Shown here piece by piece: positions 26,725 to 34,708 of a DNA stretch of 64,000 nucleotides. A program made the position numbers and the translations under genes. The notes beneath the pieces were generated by a model. It made no database searches, was not told the origin of the DNA, and worked only from the letters and a program-made list of their open reading frames with translations. Numbering within the stretch: the stretch's first letter is position 1; every line of letters begins with the position of its first letter. This DNA comes from Agromyces humatus (lineage in GTDB: Bacteria > Actinomycetota > Actinomycetes > Actinomycetales > Microbacteriaceae), in assembly GCF_021228295.1 (NCBI RefSeq), contig NZ_JAJQPD010000013.1:1-64000 (forward strand). The letters are read 5' to 3'.

Positions 26725-27455
26725 CCCTCGTGCGCACGTTCTCGACGGCGGGTCGCGTGCTCACCCAGATCCGGCACGATCCGCGCACCGTGGGACTGCT
26801 GCTCGTGGTGCCGAGCCTGCTCATCGGCCTCGTCGCCTGGATCTTCACCGACACCGACGTCTTCGCGACGATCGGCCCGGCGATGATCGCCCTGTTCCCG
26901 TTCATCGTCATGTTCCTCGTCACGAGCATCTCGACGCTGCGCGAGCGTCGCAGCGGCACCCTCGAACGGCTGTTCTCGATGCCGCTCGGCAAGGGCGACT
27001 TCATCCTCGGCTATGCACTGGCATTCGGGCTCCTCGCCGTCTTCCAGACCGCGATCGCGGTGTCGTTCGCCGTGTGGGTGTGCGGCCTCGAGATCGAGGG
27101 CTCGACCTGGCTGCTGTTCGCGGTCGCCGTGTCCGACGCGCTCCTCGGGACCGCACTCGGGCTGCTCGCGAGTGCCTTCGCGCGAACCGAATTCCAGGTG
27201 GTGCAGTTCATGCCGGTGCTCGTGTTCCCGCAGATCCTGCTCGGCGGCATCTTCCTGCCCACCGACCAGCTGCCCGAGGGGCTCGAGGCGATCAGCGCGT
27301 GGCTGCCGCTCACGTTCGCGATCGACGCGCTCACGGCCGTGGCCGACGGCTCGGAGGACGCCGAGTGGATCCTGTCGAAGATCCTCGTCATCGCGGCCTG
27401 GATCGTGGGATCGATCGTGGTCGGCTCGATCACGCTGCGTCGTCGCACGCCGTAG
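26721..27455 (+). CDS. ABC-2 type transporter permease
   Basis: This 244-residue membrane subunit has six predicted helices starting at about residues 24, 51, 98, 130, 163 and 220. It shows the ABC-2 features RERRSGTLERLFSMP (coupling region) and FPQILLGGIFLPTDQLP before the last helix. It partners with the ATPase just upstream to form a half-transporter dimer that exports a drug or lipid-like substrate; the substrate is not predictable. The ATGA overlap with the ATPase gene gives equimolar synthesis. The TAG stop sits inside a three-copy 14-base tandem repeat. Confidence 0.92.
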   Translation: MTLVRTFSTAGRVLTQIRHDPRTVGLLLVVPSLLIGLVAWIFTDTDVFATIGPAMIALFPFIVMFLVTSISTLRERRSGTLERLFSMPLGKGDFILGYALAFGLLAVFQTAIAVSFAVWVCGLEIEGSTWLLFAVAVSDALLGTALGLLASAFARTEFQVVQFMPVLVFPQILLGGIFLPTDQLPEGLEAISAWLPLTFAIDALTAVADGSEDAEWILSKILVIAAWIVGSIVVGSITLRRRTP

Positions 27456-27494
27456 GACTCACGCCGTAGGACTCACACCGTAGGACTCACACCG
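27449..27494. repeat. 14-base tandem repeat spanning a stop codon
   Basis: GCCGTAGGACTCAC at 27449-27462 and 27463-27476, then ACCGTAGGACTCAC at 27477-27490, plus a partial ACCG. The first copy contains the TAG stop of the permease gene. The arrangement is the same as at 8225-8275, with a different unit. Confidence 0.85.
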
Positions 27495-27498
27495 ACCG

Positions 27499-27568
27499 TT
27501 CCGGGGGTGCTTTCGCGCCATGTCGGACGCGATTCACCGGCAAATGTGGCGGAAAAGCACCCCCGGAA
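27499..27568. terminator. Large inverted repeat between convergent genes
   Basis: TTCCGGGGGTGCTTT (27499-27513) pairs perfectly with AAAGCACCCCCGGAA (27554-27568). The inner bases GCGCCAT and ATGTGGCG partly pair as well. It lies between the ABC permease and the convergent lactone-oxidase gene and probably terminates both. The length suggests it may be a dispersed repeat. Confidence 0.7.
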
Positions 27569-27571
27569 TGC

Positions 27572-28942
27572 TCAGGCGCCGACCGCGCCCGACACCGCGC
27601 CGGGCCGTTGCCCGGCGTCCACTCCGCCGAGCACGTTCTCGAGGTAGGCGTTCGTGAATCGGCCCTCGGGGTCGAGTTCGTCGCGAACGCGCAGGAAGTC
27701 GTCGAAGCGGGGGTACACCTCGCGCAGCGTGTCGGCGCTCTGCGTGTGCAGCTTGCCCCAGTGCGGGCGGCCGCCGTACCCGCGCATGATCGCCTCGACG
27801 CCCGCGAAGTACTCGCGGTGGTCTTCGCGGAAGTAGCGGTGCACGGCGATGTACCCGCAGTCGCGGCCGTACGCCGTCGAGAGCCAGTTGTCGTCGGATG
27901 CCGCAGCACGAACCTCGATCGGGAAGCTCACCCGCCACCCCGACCGCTCGATGAGCGCGCGCACCTCGCGGAACGCAGCGGGCACGGCTTCGAGCGGGAT
28001 CGCGTACTCCATCTCGCGGAACCGCACGGCACGGTGCGTCGTGAACACGGCAGGCGCGAAGTCGGCGAAGTCGCGGTCGCCCGTGTGCTTCGTGACCGTG
28101 TCGACCAGTCGGGCGAGCGGCGGCGTGAGGCCGGGGGCGAAGCGGCCCGTCGCGCAGACCGCCCGGTAGACGCCGTTGGCGAGCACCTCGTCGTCGAGCC
28201 ATCGCGACACCCGGCTGAGCGGTGTGCGCGTCGCGTCTGCCGGCAGCCGGGTGTTGGTCTTGGTGAGCGCCGTGGCGGTGTGCGGGAACCAGTAGAACTC
28301 GAAGTGGTCGACGGCGCGCGCGCGGCGCGGCCAACCGTCGAGCACGGCGTCGAGCGGCTCGGGCTTCTCGACGGCGTGCAGCACGAACCGCGGGACGAGC
28401 TGCAGGGTCACCTCGACGAGCACGCCGAGCGCACCGAGGCCGAGCCGTACGGCCGGCAGCAGCTCGGGCCGCTCGGTCTCGCTGACCGTGAGCAACTCCC
28501 CGGCGCCGGTGACGAGCTTCACGGCGACGATCTGCGTCGCGAGACCGCCGAAGCCGAGCCCGGTGCCGTGTGTGCCGGTCGAGGTCGCGCCCGCGATCGT
28601 CTGGCGGTCGATGTCGCCCATGTTCGGCAGGGCGAGGCCGTAGGGGGCGAGCAGCGCGGGCAGTTGGTGCAGCCTCGTGCCGGCGGCGAGCGTCACCCGA
28701 CCGGTCGCGACATCCGCATCGATCACACCCGAGAGCTCGGTGAGGTCGAGCTGAACGCCGGGAGCGATCGCGATGCCCGTGAAGCTGTGCCCCGAACCCA
28801 CGGGCTTGATGCGAAGGCCGGATGCCGCGGCGGCCTGCACGGCCCGCTGCACGGCCTCAGCCGTGGCCGGGCGCTCGACCCGCACGGGCCGTACCGCCTC
28901 GGTCCGAGCCCAGTTGCGCCACATCGCTCCGGTCGCGGTCAC
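27572..28942 (-). CDS. FAD-linked D-arabinono-1,4-lactone oxidase family protein
   Basis: This 456-residue flavoprotein of the VAO/PCMH type has an FAD domain in the first 180 residues, with H52 in PVGSGHSFTGIA at the site of covalent FAD attachment, and NMGDIDRQTIAGATSTGTHG. The ALO domain follows with the C-terminal RPHWGKLHT motif. Relatives oxidise sugar lactones or polyols such as gulonolactone, arabinonolactone, xylitol or sorbitol with oxygen. The real substrate is unknown. The GTG at 28942 overlaps the stop of the upstream aldolase gene (GTGA). An ATG at 28924 is the alternative start. It is the last gene of a four-gene overlapping operon under a TetR regulator. Confidence 0.9.
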   Translation of the reverse strand: MTATGAMWRNWARTEAVRPVRVERPATAEAVQRAVQAAAASGLRIKPVGSGHSFTGIAIAPGVQLDLTELSGVIDADVATGRVTLAAGTRLHQLPALLAPYGLALPNMGDIDRQTIAGATSTGTHGTGLGFGGLATQIVAVKLVTGAGELLTVSETERPELLPAVRLGLGALGVLVEVTLQLVPRFVLHAVEKPEPLDAVLDGWPRRARAVDHFEFYWFPHTATALTKTNTRLPADATRTPLSRVSRWLDDEVLANGVYRAVCATGRFAPGLTPPLARLVDTVTKHTGDRDFADFAPAVFTTHRAVRFREMEYAIPLEAVPAAFREVRALIERSGWRVSFPIEVRAAASDDNWLSTAYGRDCGYIAVHRYFREDHREYFAGVEAIMRGYGGRPHWGKLHTQSADTLREVYPRFDDFLRVRDELDPEGRFTNAYLENVLGGVDAGQRPGAVSGAVGA

Positions 28943-30186
28943 AGGAACGCCTTCCCCTCTCCTCGATACGTCGGGACGATCTCGACGACCTCGTCGCCGT
29001 CGACGACGGCGAACTCGTTCAGGTGCTCGGCGAGCTCGCCCGACTTCGTGTGCCGGAACCAGACGCGATCGCCGGGCGCGAGCCGCCGCGCCGCGCTGCC
29101 CGAGACCGGAGTCTGCACCTCGCCGGCCATCTCGCGAGGCTCCATGCGCAGCCCCTCGGGCCACACGATGCGGGGCAGCCGGTCGGCCGCGGGCGGGCCC
29201 GAGGCGATCCATCCGCCGCCGAGGATCGTCGCGTGCACCGGGCCCGGACGCCTGACGACGTCGAGCGCGAACGCCGCCGCGGGGGCGGGCGTGAACTGCT
29301 CGTACCCGTCGAACAGGTGCCCCCCGAAGATGCCCGATCCCGCTGCGATCTCGGTGATCGAGGGGTCGGCCGAGGTGCGCTCGAGCGAGCCCGTGCCGCC
29401 GCCGTTGACGAACTCGAGTTCGGCGTGCTCCCGCACCGCCGCGACCGCGCGCGCGCGACGCTCGACGAGCTCGGGCATCGACCGGGACTGCATCCACCGG
29501 TTCACCGCGCCGTCGACCGGGCGCCCCTCGGGCCGGTTCACGACCCCGGCGATCTGCGCTTCGTACGACATCAGGCCGACGAGCTCGAACCCGGGTCGCG
29601 CGACCACGTAGGCCGCGAGCGCGCCCGCATCGGCGGGGTCGTGCACTGGTGACCGACGCACGCCGAGGTGACCGAGCAGCGGCGCGTCCCACGACGCGTC
29701 GAGCTCGATGCAGACGCGGATGTGCTCGCGACGGCCGGGTGGCAGCACGCTGTCGATGAGGTCGAGTTGCGACGGCGAATCGATCATGAGCGTGATGCGG
29801 CGCGCGAGTTCGGCATCGGCCGCGAACCGACGGATGCTCCCCCGCTCGGCCGTGGGATACCCGACGACGATGTCGTCGACCGTGTCGGCGAGCCACAGCG
29901 CCTCGGCCAGCGTGTAGGCGAGCACTCCGCGATATCCGGGCAGCCGCAGCAGCGCCTCGACGACCTCGCGCACGCGCACCGACTTCGAGGCCACGCGGAT
30001 GGGCATGCCGTTCGCCCGGCGCGCCATGTCGAGTGCGTTGTGCCGCAGCGCGCCGAGGTGGAGCGCGCCGACGGGCGCGTCGAGGTGCCGAGTCGCCTCG
30101 GTGAGGGCCGGCCAGTACTGCTCGGGCGACGTCCAGGTCGCGGCATCCGCTGCCGGAATGCCGCGCTTGCGCAGATCGAGTGCCAT
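28939..30186 (-). CDS. PLP-dependent amino acid deaminase/aldolase (D-threonine aldolase-like)
   Basis: This 415-residue alanine-racemase-fold (fold type III) PLP enzyme has the N-terminal TIM barrel with the cofactor lysine K68 in RVASKSVR, a FVNGGGTGSLE phosphate-binding loop and a C-terminal beta domain with PGDRVWFRHTKSGELAEH, the metal-site region of D-threonine aldolases and D-serine dehydratases. Actinobacterial relatives are annotated amino acid deaminase/aldolase and, from memory, often sit next to the arabinonolactone-oxidase gene, as here. The natural substrate is not known. Its ATG overlaps the stop of the upstream MFS gene by one base, and its stop overlaps the next start by four. 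Confidence 0.9.
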   Translation of the reverse strand: MALDLRKRGIPAADAATWTSPEQYWPALTEATRHLDAPVGALHLGALRHNALDMARRANGMPIRVASKSVRVREVVEALLRLPGYRGVLAYTLAEALWLADTVDDIVVGYPTAERGSIRRFAADAELARRITLMIDSPSQLDLIDSVLPPGRREHIRVCIELDASWDAPLLGHLGVRRSPVHDPADAGALAAYVVARPGFELVGLMSYEAQIAGVVNRPEGRPVDGAVNRWMQSRSMPELVERRARAVAAVREHAELEFVNGGGTGSLERTSADPSITEIAAGSGIFGGHLFDGYEQFTPAPAAAFALDVVRRPGPVHATILGGGWIASGPPAADRLPRIVWPEGLRMEPREMAGEVQTPVSGSAARRLAPGDRVWFRHTKSGELAEHLNEFAVVDGDEVVEIVPTYRGEGKAFL

Positions 30187-31460
30187 CAGCGAACGCCCCT
30201 GACCCGGGCGACGGCGAAGGCACCGGCGAACGAGAAGGCGGCGCCGAGCAGGAAGACGAGCATGAACGATCCCGAGACCACGACCGCCGCGGCGCCGATC
30301 ATCGGCGCGACGGCCTGCGGCACGGCCGAGGCGATGTTCATGATGCCGAGGTCCTTGCCGCGCGAGGCCGCGTCGGGCAGCACCTGTGTCGCGAGCGCCT
30401 GGTCGACCGAGAGGAAGCAGCCGTAGCCGAGGCCGAGGAGCCCGGCGCCGACCATGGCGACGGTGAGGTCGGGGAAGAGCCCGAGCAGCAGTGCGGCGAG
30501 TCCCTGCAGCGCGGATGCGACGAAGACGAACATCTTGCGACGACCGAGGCGGTCGGAGAGCCTGCCGAGCAGCAACGAGGCGAGGATCACGAACACCATG
30601 TAGATGAGCGTCAGCACGATGAGGTCGGCTTCGGCGTTCTCGTCGTCGAGCTGGAACATCAGGAAGTACAGCAGCAGGCTCGTGCCGAGCGCGTTGCCGA
30701 CCGAGACGAGCACGCGGCTGAGCAGCGTCCAGCCGAAGTCGGGGTGCTTGCGGGGGCTGATCCAGAACCCGGCGATGATGCTCTTGGCCGTGACGCGCTC
30801 GCGCTCGGCCGGCGCGAGCGGTTGGTCGGCCCGCATCAGGAACGGGATGGCGAGCCCGATGAGGATCAACGCGAGCAGCACGTAGCCGAGCGAGGCGTCG
30901 CTGACGAGCTCGGTCACGAGTACGAGCCCCACGATGATGCCGACGGCCTGCGGCGCCGACATCCATCCCGAGACGAACCCGCGCTGGTTCACGGGCACCT
31001 GGTCGGAGATCGTCGCCGTGAGCGCCGCCGTCATGATGCAGAACCCGACGGATGCCGCGACCCAGGTCGCCCCGATGGCCCAGATCTCGGTCTGGGCGCC
31101 GAGCGTGACGAGCGACAGCCCGAAGACCACCGCGCCGATCGCGATCCACGGGCGGCGCCTTCCGAACCGCGACGTCGTGCGGTCGGAGAGCGCACCGGTG
31201 AGCGGGTAGGCGATGATGGTCGCGATCGCGGCGATGCCCGAGATCATGCCGAAGGCGACGACGCTGTCGACCCAGTTCTCGGGGTGGAGTTGCGCGTCGA
31301 TCTGCGCGGGCAGCAACAGCTGCACGGGCGTGAGCTGGGCCATCCAGATGCCGAGCCACACCGTCGCGAACGAGGCGATCCAGCCGCTGCCGACGCGACG
31401 CGTGGGTTCGGCGAGCGCGCTCGTCGCGGCATCCGTCAGGGGCAGGTCTGCACGCGTCAT
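30186..31460 (-). CDS. MFS transporter
   Basis: This 424-residue, twelve-helix major facilitator has the motif-A loop GALSDRTTSRFGRRRPW after TM2 and its echo GRLSDRLGRRKM after TM8. The closest resemblance is to sugar or SLC45/GPH-like MFS members, so it may import a sugar derivative or a hydroxy-amino acid used by the two downstream enzymes. The substrate is unknown. The start overlaps the TetR stop (ATGA) and the stop overlaps the aldolase start (TGATG). The promoter must therefore lie upstream of the TetR gene, and the whole unit is probably autoregulated. Confidence 0.9.
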   Translation of the reverse strand: MTRADLPLTDAATSALAEPTRRVGSGWIASFATVWLGIWMAQLTPVQLLLPAQIDAQLHPENWVDSVVAFGMISGIAAIATIIAYPLTGALSDRTTSRFGRRRPWIAIGAVVFGLSLVTLGAQTEIWAIGATWVAASVGFCIMTAALTATISDQVPVNQRGFVSGWMSAPQAVGIIVGLVLVTELVSDASLGYVLLALILIGLAIPFLMRADQPLAPAERERVTAKSIIAGFWISPRKHPDFGWTLLSRVLVSVGNALGTSLLLYFLMFQLDDENAEADLIVLTLIYMVFVILASLLLGRLSDRLGRRKMFVFVASALQGLAALLLGLFPDLTVAMVGAGLLGLGYGCFLSVDQALATQVLPDAASRGKDLGIMNIASAVPQAVAPMIGAAAVVVSGSFMLVFLLGAAFSFAGAFAVARVRGVR

Positions 31461-32053
31461 CGGGTGTCGGCCATTCTCGTGAGGGCGTCGGCGGCCGCGG
31501 CGGCGACCGCTCGGGCGGCATCGTCATCGCGATCGACGAGCCACGTGAGGGTGAGCCCGTCGGTGAACGCGACGAGCACGCGCGCGACACGCTCGACGGG
31601 GACGGTCCAGCTCGCGCCCGCGATCTCGGCGCCGAGCTCGAGCGAACGGGCGGCGAGCTCGATGTACTTCGCGTACTGGGCCGCGGCGAGCGGATGACGC
31701 TCGGGCGACCGCAGCGCGTACTGCGTGAGCTCGAGCATGGCCTGCTCGTGCTCGGGATCGGAGCGCAGGTGCTCGAAGTACCGCAGCAGTCCGGCCTCGA
31801 CGATCTCGTGGAGCGTCTGCCCGGGGATCAGGTCGGGCAGCACCGCCTGCTGCTCGCGGCCGACCACGGTCGTGATGAGTTCGTCGACGAGTTCGTCGCG
31901 CGACGCGAAAGCGTAGTGGAAGCTCGCGAGCGACATGCCCGCCTCGGCGACGATCGCCCGGGTCGTGGCCTGGGCGAGACCGTGCCGCGAGACGACTCGC
32001 AGCGCCGCGTCGATCAGCGCCGCACGCCGCTCGGCCGCGGGGATTCGGGTCAC
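31457..32053 (-). CDS. TetR family transcriptional regulator
   Basis: This 198-residue regulator has an N-terminal helix-turn-helix (about 12-55: RAALIDAALRVVSRHGLAQ, then IVAEAGMSLASFHYAF) and an all-helical ligand domain. It starts at a GTG with GAGAGGAG directly upstream. It heads the MFS-aldolase-oxidase operon with a four-base overlap. A perfect palindrome TGGGACA-GT-TGTCCCA lies 33 bases before its start, in the space shared with divergent ppx, and is the natural candidate operator. The expected ligand is the transported substrate. Confidence 0.92.
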   Translation of the reverse strand: MTRIPAAERRAALIDAALRVVSRHGLAQATTRAIVAEAGMSLASFHYAFASRDELVDELITTVVGREQQAVLPDLIPGQTLHEIVEAGLLRYFEHLRSDPEHEQAMLELTQYALRSPERHPLAAAQYAKYIELAARSLELGAEIAGASWTVPVERVARVLVAFTDGLTLTWLVDRDDDAARAVAAAAADALTRMADTR

Positions 32054-32085
32054 GGTGCTCCTCTCGACGCCGGTGCCGACCGAAG

Positions 32086-32101
32086 TGGGACAGTTGTCCC
32101 A
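32086..32101. promoter_or_regulatory. Palindromic operator between tetR and ppx
   Basis: TGGGACA, GT, TGTCCCA: a 16-bp inverted repeat with perfect 7-bp arms, 33 bases upstream of the TetR GTG and 27 bases upstream of the ppx -10 box. Size and place fit a TetR-family operator that could also affect ppx. Confidence 0.6.
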
Positions 32102-32127
32102 GTCGGTTCAGTATGCACGAAAACGGC

Positions 32128-32133
32128 TACGCT
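32128..32133 (+). promoter_or_regulatory. Leaderless promoter -10 box of ppx/gppA
   Basis: TACGCT, 6 bases (CGCAGT), then the ATG at 32140. It is identical in hexamer and spacing to the hemolysin III promoter at 17477. Confidence 0.6.
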
Positions 32134-32139
32134 CGCAGT

Positions 32140-33066
32140 ATGCGCCTCGGGGTTCTCGACGTCGGTTCCAACACCGTGCACCTCCTCGTGGTCGACGCCC
32201 ATCGCGGCGCACGGCCGATCCCGATGTCATCGCACAAGTCGGTGCTGCGACTCATGCGCTATCTCGAGGCCGATGGCGCGATCAGCGACGAGGGCGTCGC
32301 GGCGATCATCTCCGCGGTCGGCCACGCGGCGGCGATCGCCCGCGAGTCGGGTCTCGATGAGTTCCTCCCCTTCGCGACCTCGGCCATCCGCGAGGCCGCC
32401 AACGGCGAAGAGGTGCTCGACCGCGTCGCACGCGAGACCAGCGTCGAACTGCAGGTGCTCCCCGGCGAAGACGAGGCGAACCTGACCTTCCTCGCCGTGC
32501 GGCGCTGGTACGGCTGGTCGGCCGACAACATCCTGCTCTTCGACATCGGGGGCGGCTCGCTCGAACTCACCCAGGGTATCGACGAGGTGCCCGACGTCGC
32601 CCGCTCGGTGCCGCTCGGCGCCGGTCGCTCGACCGTGGAGTTTCTTCCCGACGATCCGCCCTCCGAAGACCAGGTGGCGCGCCTGCGCGCGCACGCGCGT
32701 GAGCTGCTTTCCGGCGAAGTCAACGCCTTCCGCCAGCTGCCCTCGCCAGACCACGTGGTCGGTTCCTCGAAGACCATCCGTTCGCTCGCACGGCTCGCGG
32801 GTCACGTCGCCGAGGGCGTCGGGTCGAGCGAACGCTACGTGCTCACCCGAAGGGGCCTCGACGACTGGACCCCGCGCCTCGCGAAGATCCCGGCCGACTC
32901 ACGACCCGCCCTGCCCGGCATCACCGCCGACCGCACGTTCCAGATCGTGGCGGGCGCGGTCGTGCTCTCCGAGGCCATGCGGGCATTCGACGTGCGCGAA
33001 CTCGAGGTGTCGCCCTGGGCGCTGCGCGAAGGACTCATCCTGCGTCGGCTCGACGTCATGGAGTGA
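32140..33066 (+). CDS. Ppx/GppA family exopolyphosphatase
   Basis: This 308-residue sugar-kinase/actin-fold phosphatase acts on polyphosphate or pppGpp. It has the phosphate-1 motif [15 protein letters not shown] (3-17), the catalytic-glutamate region [14 protein letters not shown], the phosphate-2 motif [13 protein letters not shown] and a final [11 protein letters not shown]. This short form lacks the C-terminal HD-like domain, like mycobacterial Rv1026/Rv0496, which are exopolyphosphatases acting on short chains. The ATG at 32140 is set by the TACGCT-N6 promoter. It is divergent from a TetR operon and is followed by a tRNA gene on the other strand. Confidence 0.93.
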   Translation: MRLGVLDVGSNTVHLLVVDAHRGARPIPMSSHKSVLRLMRYLEADGAISDEGVAAIISAVGHAAAIARESGLDEFLPFATSAIREAANGEEVLDRVARETSVELQVLPGEDEANLTFLAVRRWYGWSADNILLFDIGGGSLELTQGIDEVPDVARSVPLGAGRSTVEFLPDDPPSEDQVARLRAHARELLSGEVNAFRQLPSPDHVVGSSKTIRSLARLAGHVAEGVGSSERYVLTRRGLDDWTPRLAKIPADSRPALPGITADRTFQIVAGAVVLSEAMRAFDVRELEVSPWALREGLILRRLDVME

Positions 33067-33083
33067 TGAGTCGGGCAGCACGG

Positions 33084-33157
33084 TGCTCCCGCTGGGATTC
33101 GAACCCAGACTGAGGCGAGTTTAAGTCGCCTGCCTCTGCCGATTGGGCTACGGGAGC
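33084..33157 (-). tRNA. tRNA with UAA anticodon (Leu by anticodon) but class I structure
   Basis: The 74-base gene folds as a normal cloverleaf: a 7-bp acceptor stem (GCTCCCG with CGGGAGC), a D arm with GG in the loop, the anticodon stem GGCGA/TCGCC with loop CTTAAAC, a 5-base variable loop TCAGT, the T arm CTGGG-TTCGAAT-CCCAG and discriminator A. CCA is not encoded. The anticodon at the normal position is TAA, which reads UUA leucine codons. Bacterial leucine tRNAs normally carry a long variable arm (class II), and this one does not. The gene lies convergent to ppx in the gap before the NADH dehydrogenase gene. The tRNA call is firm; the amino acid identity is uncertain. Confidence 0.9.
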
Positions 33158-33191
33158 GCGGCGCCGCACGATGGCGGCGCCGCGACCCACA

Positions 33192-34673
33192 CTACTTCGC
33201 GGCGACGGGTTGCGCGCTGGCAGCCTTCGCAGCGGACTTCGACTCCTTCGCCCCGCCGGCGTGCGGCTCGAGCGCCGCCTTGGCCTTGGGCGCGGCGTTC
33301 TGAGGCGCGGATGCCGCGGGGGCGGCCTTCGGCTGCGGTGCGGCCTCGGCCGCGAGCTTCGGTCGGGCGGCGAACGCCTCGAACTGCGCCCGCGGCTGCT
33401 GCACCGCGGTGAGCGAGACGATGTCGCGGCCGAGCCAGAAGTTGTTCCACCAGCCCCAGAACACGCGGAACTTGCGCTCCCAGCTGGGCATGGCGAGGCC
33501 GTGGTAGCCGCGGTGGGCGAACCAGGCGATGAGGCCCTTGAGCGCGATGTTGCCCGACTGGAACACGCCCGAGCCGATGCCGAGACCGGCGACCGCGCCG
33601 AGGTTCTTGTGGATGTACTCCTTGGGCTCTTCGCCGCGCAGCACAGCCACGATGTTCTTCGCGAGCAGCTTGCCCTGACGCACGGCGTGCTGCGCGTTCG
33701 GCACGCAGTAGCCGCCGACGCCGCCGCCCGTGAGGTCGGGCACCGCGGCGATGTCGCCCGCCGCCCAGGCATCGGACACCCAGTCGTCTTCGTCGCCGAC
33801 GCGCAGGTCGGCACGGGTCAGGATGCGGCCGCGCTCTTCGACGGGAAGGTCGCTCGAGCGCACGATGGCCGGGTTGGCCATGACACCCGCGGTCCACACG
33901 ATGAGGTCGGTCTCGAAGCGCTCGCCGGTCGACAGCTCGATGTTGCCGTCGACCGCGCTCGTCAGCTGCGTGTCGAGGTGGATCTCGGCGCCGCGCTGGG
34001 CGAGGTGCTTGATGACCCAGTGGCTCGTCGGCAGCGAGACCTCGGGCATGATGCGGCCCATGGCCTCGATGAGGTGGAAGTGCGTGTCGTCGAAGGTCAG
34101 CTGCGGGTAGAACTCGAGCAGCGAGCTCGCGAACGAGCGCAGCTCGGCGAACACCTCGATGCCGGCGAAGCCGCCGCCGACGACGACGAACGTGAGCAGT
34201 CGATCGCGCTCGGGACCGGCCGGCAGGTTCGCCGCCTTGTCGAAGTTGGTGAGCACGCGGTCGCGGATGGCGACGGCCTCTTCGATCGACTTCAGGCCGA
34301 TGGCGTTGTCGGCGATGCCAGGGATCGGGAACGTGCGCGAGACGGCTCCGCCGGTGACGACGACCACGTCGTAGTCGAAGTCCCACGGCTCACCGATCTC
34401 GGGAGTGATCGTCGCGGTCTTCGCCGCATGGTCGATGCGGGTGACCTTGGCGGTGATGACGCTGGTCTTCTTGAGGTGACGACGCTGCGAGACGACGGAG
34501 TGCCGCGGCTCGATCGACCCTGCAGCCACCTCGGGAAGGAACGGCTGATAGGTCATATACGGGAGCGGGTCGACGACCGTGACCTCGGCCTCGCCGGGTC
34601 GGAGCCACTTCTCGAGCTTCCACGCGGTGTAGAACCCGGCATAGCCGCCACCGACAATGAGAATCTTGGGCAC
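33192..34673 (-). CDS. ndh: Type II NADH dehydrogenase
   Basis: This membrane-associated single-subunit NADH:quinone oxidoreductase does not pump protons. The 493-residue protein has the FAD-binding GGGYAG (8-13), the NADH-binding VVVGGGFAGIE (163-173), the quinone-site-like region VGGYCVPNAQHAVRQG and the C-terminal amphipathic membrane anchor around FWGWWNNFWLGRDIV. The last 65 residues form a low-complexity Ala/Lys/Pro tail, which is unusual for the family and probably disordered. The GTG at 34673 starts the canonical MPKILIVGG. GAGGAG lies 11 bases upstream. An in-frame GTG at 34712 is less likely. Confidence 0.95.
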   Translation of the reverse strand: MPKILIVGGGYAGFYTAWKLEKWLRPGEAEVTVVDPLPYMTYQPFLPEVAAGSIEPRHSVVSQRRHLKKTSVITAKVTRIDHAAKTATITPEIGEPWDFDYDVVVVTGGAVSRTFPIPGIADNAIGLKSIEEAVAIRDRVLTNFDKAANLPAGPERDRLLTFVVVGGGFAGIEVFAELRSFASSLLEFYPQLTFDDTHFHLIEAMGRIMPEVSLPTSHWVIKHLAQRGAEIHLDTQLTSAVDGNIELSTGERFETDLIVWTAGVMANPAIVRSSDLPVEERGRILTRADLRVGDEDDWVSDAWAAGDIAAVPDLTGGGVGGYCVPNAQHAVRQGKLLAKNIVAVLRGEEPKEYIHKNLGAVAGLGIGSGVFQSGNIALKGLIAWFAHRGYHGLAMPSWERKFRVFWGWWNNFWLGRDIVSLTAVQQPRAQFEAFAARPKLAAEAAPQPKAAPAASAPQNAAPKAKAALEPHAGGAKESKSAAKAASAQPVAAK

Positions 34674-34708
34674 GGTGAAATGGACTCCTCGTTTGCTTGA
34701 ACGTGCGA

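Noticed and set aside
33084-33157. Reading the tRNA as an ochre suppressor
   Set aside because: The anticodon is 5'-UAA-3', which pairs with the UUA leucine codon. Suppression of UAA stop codons would need the anticodon 5'-UUA-3'.
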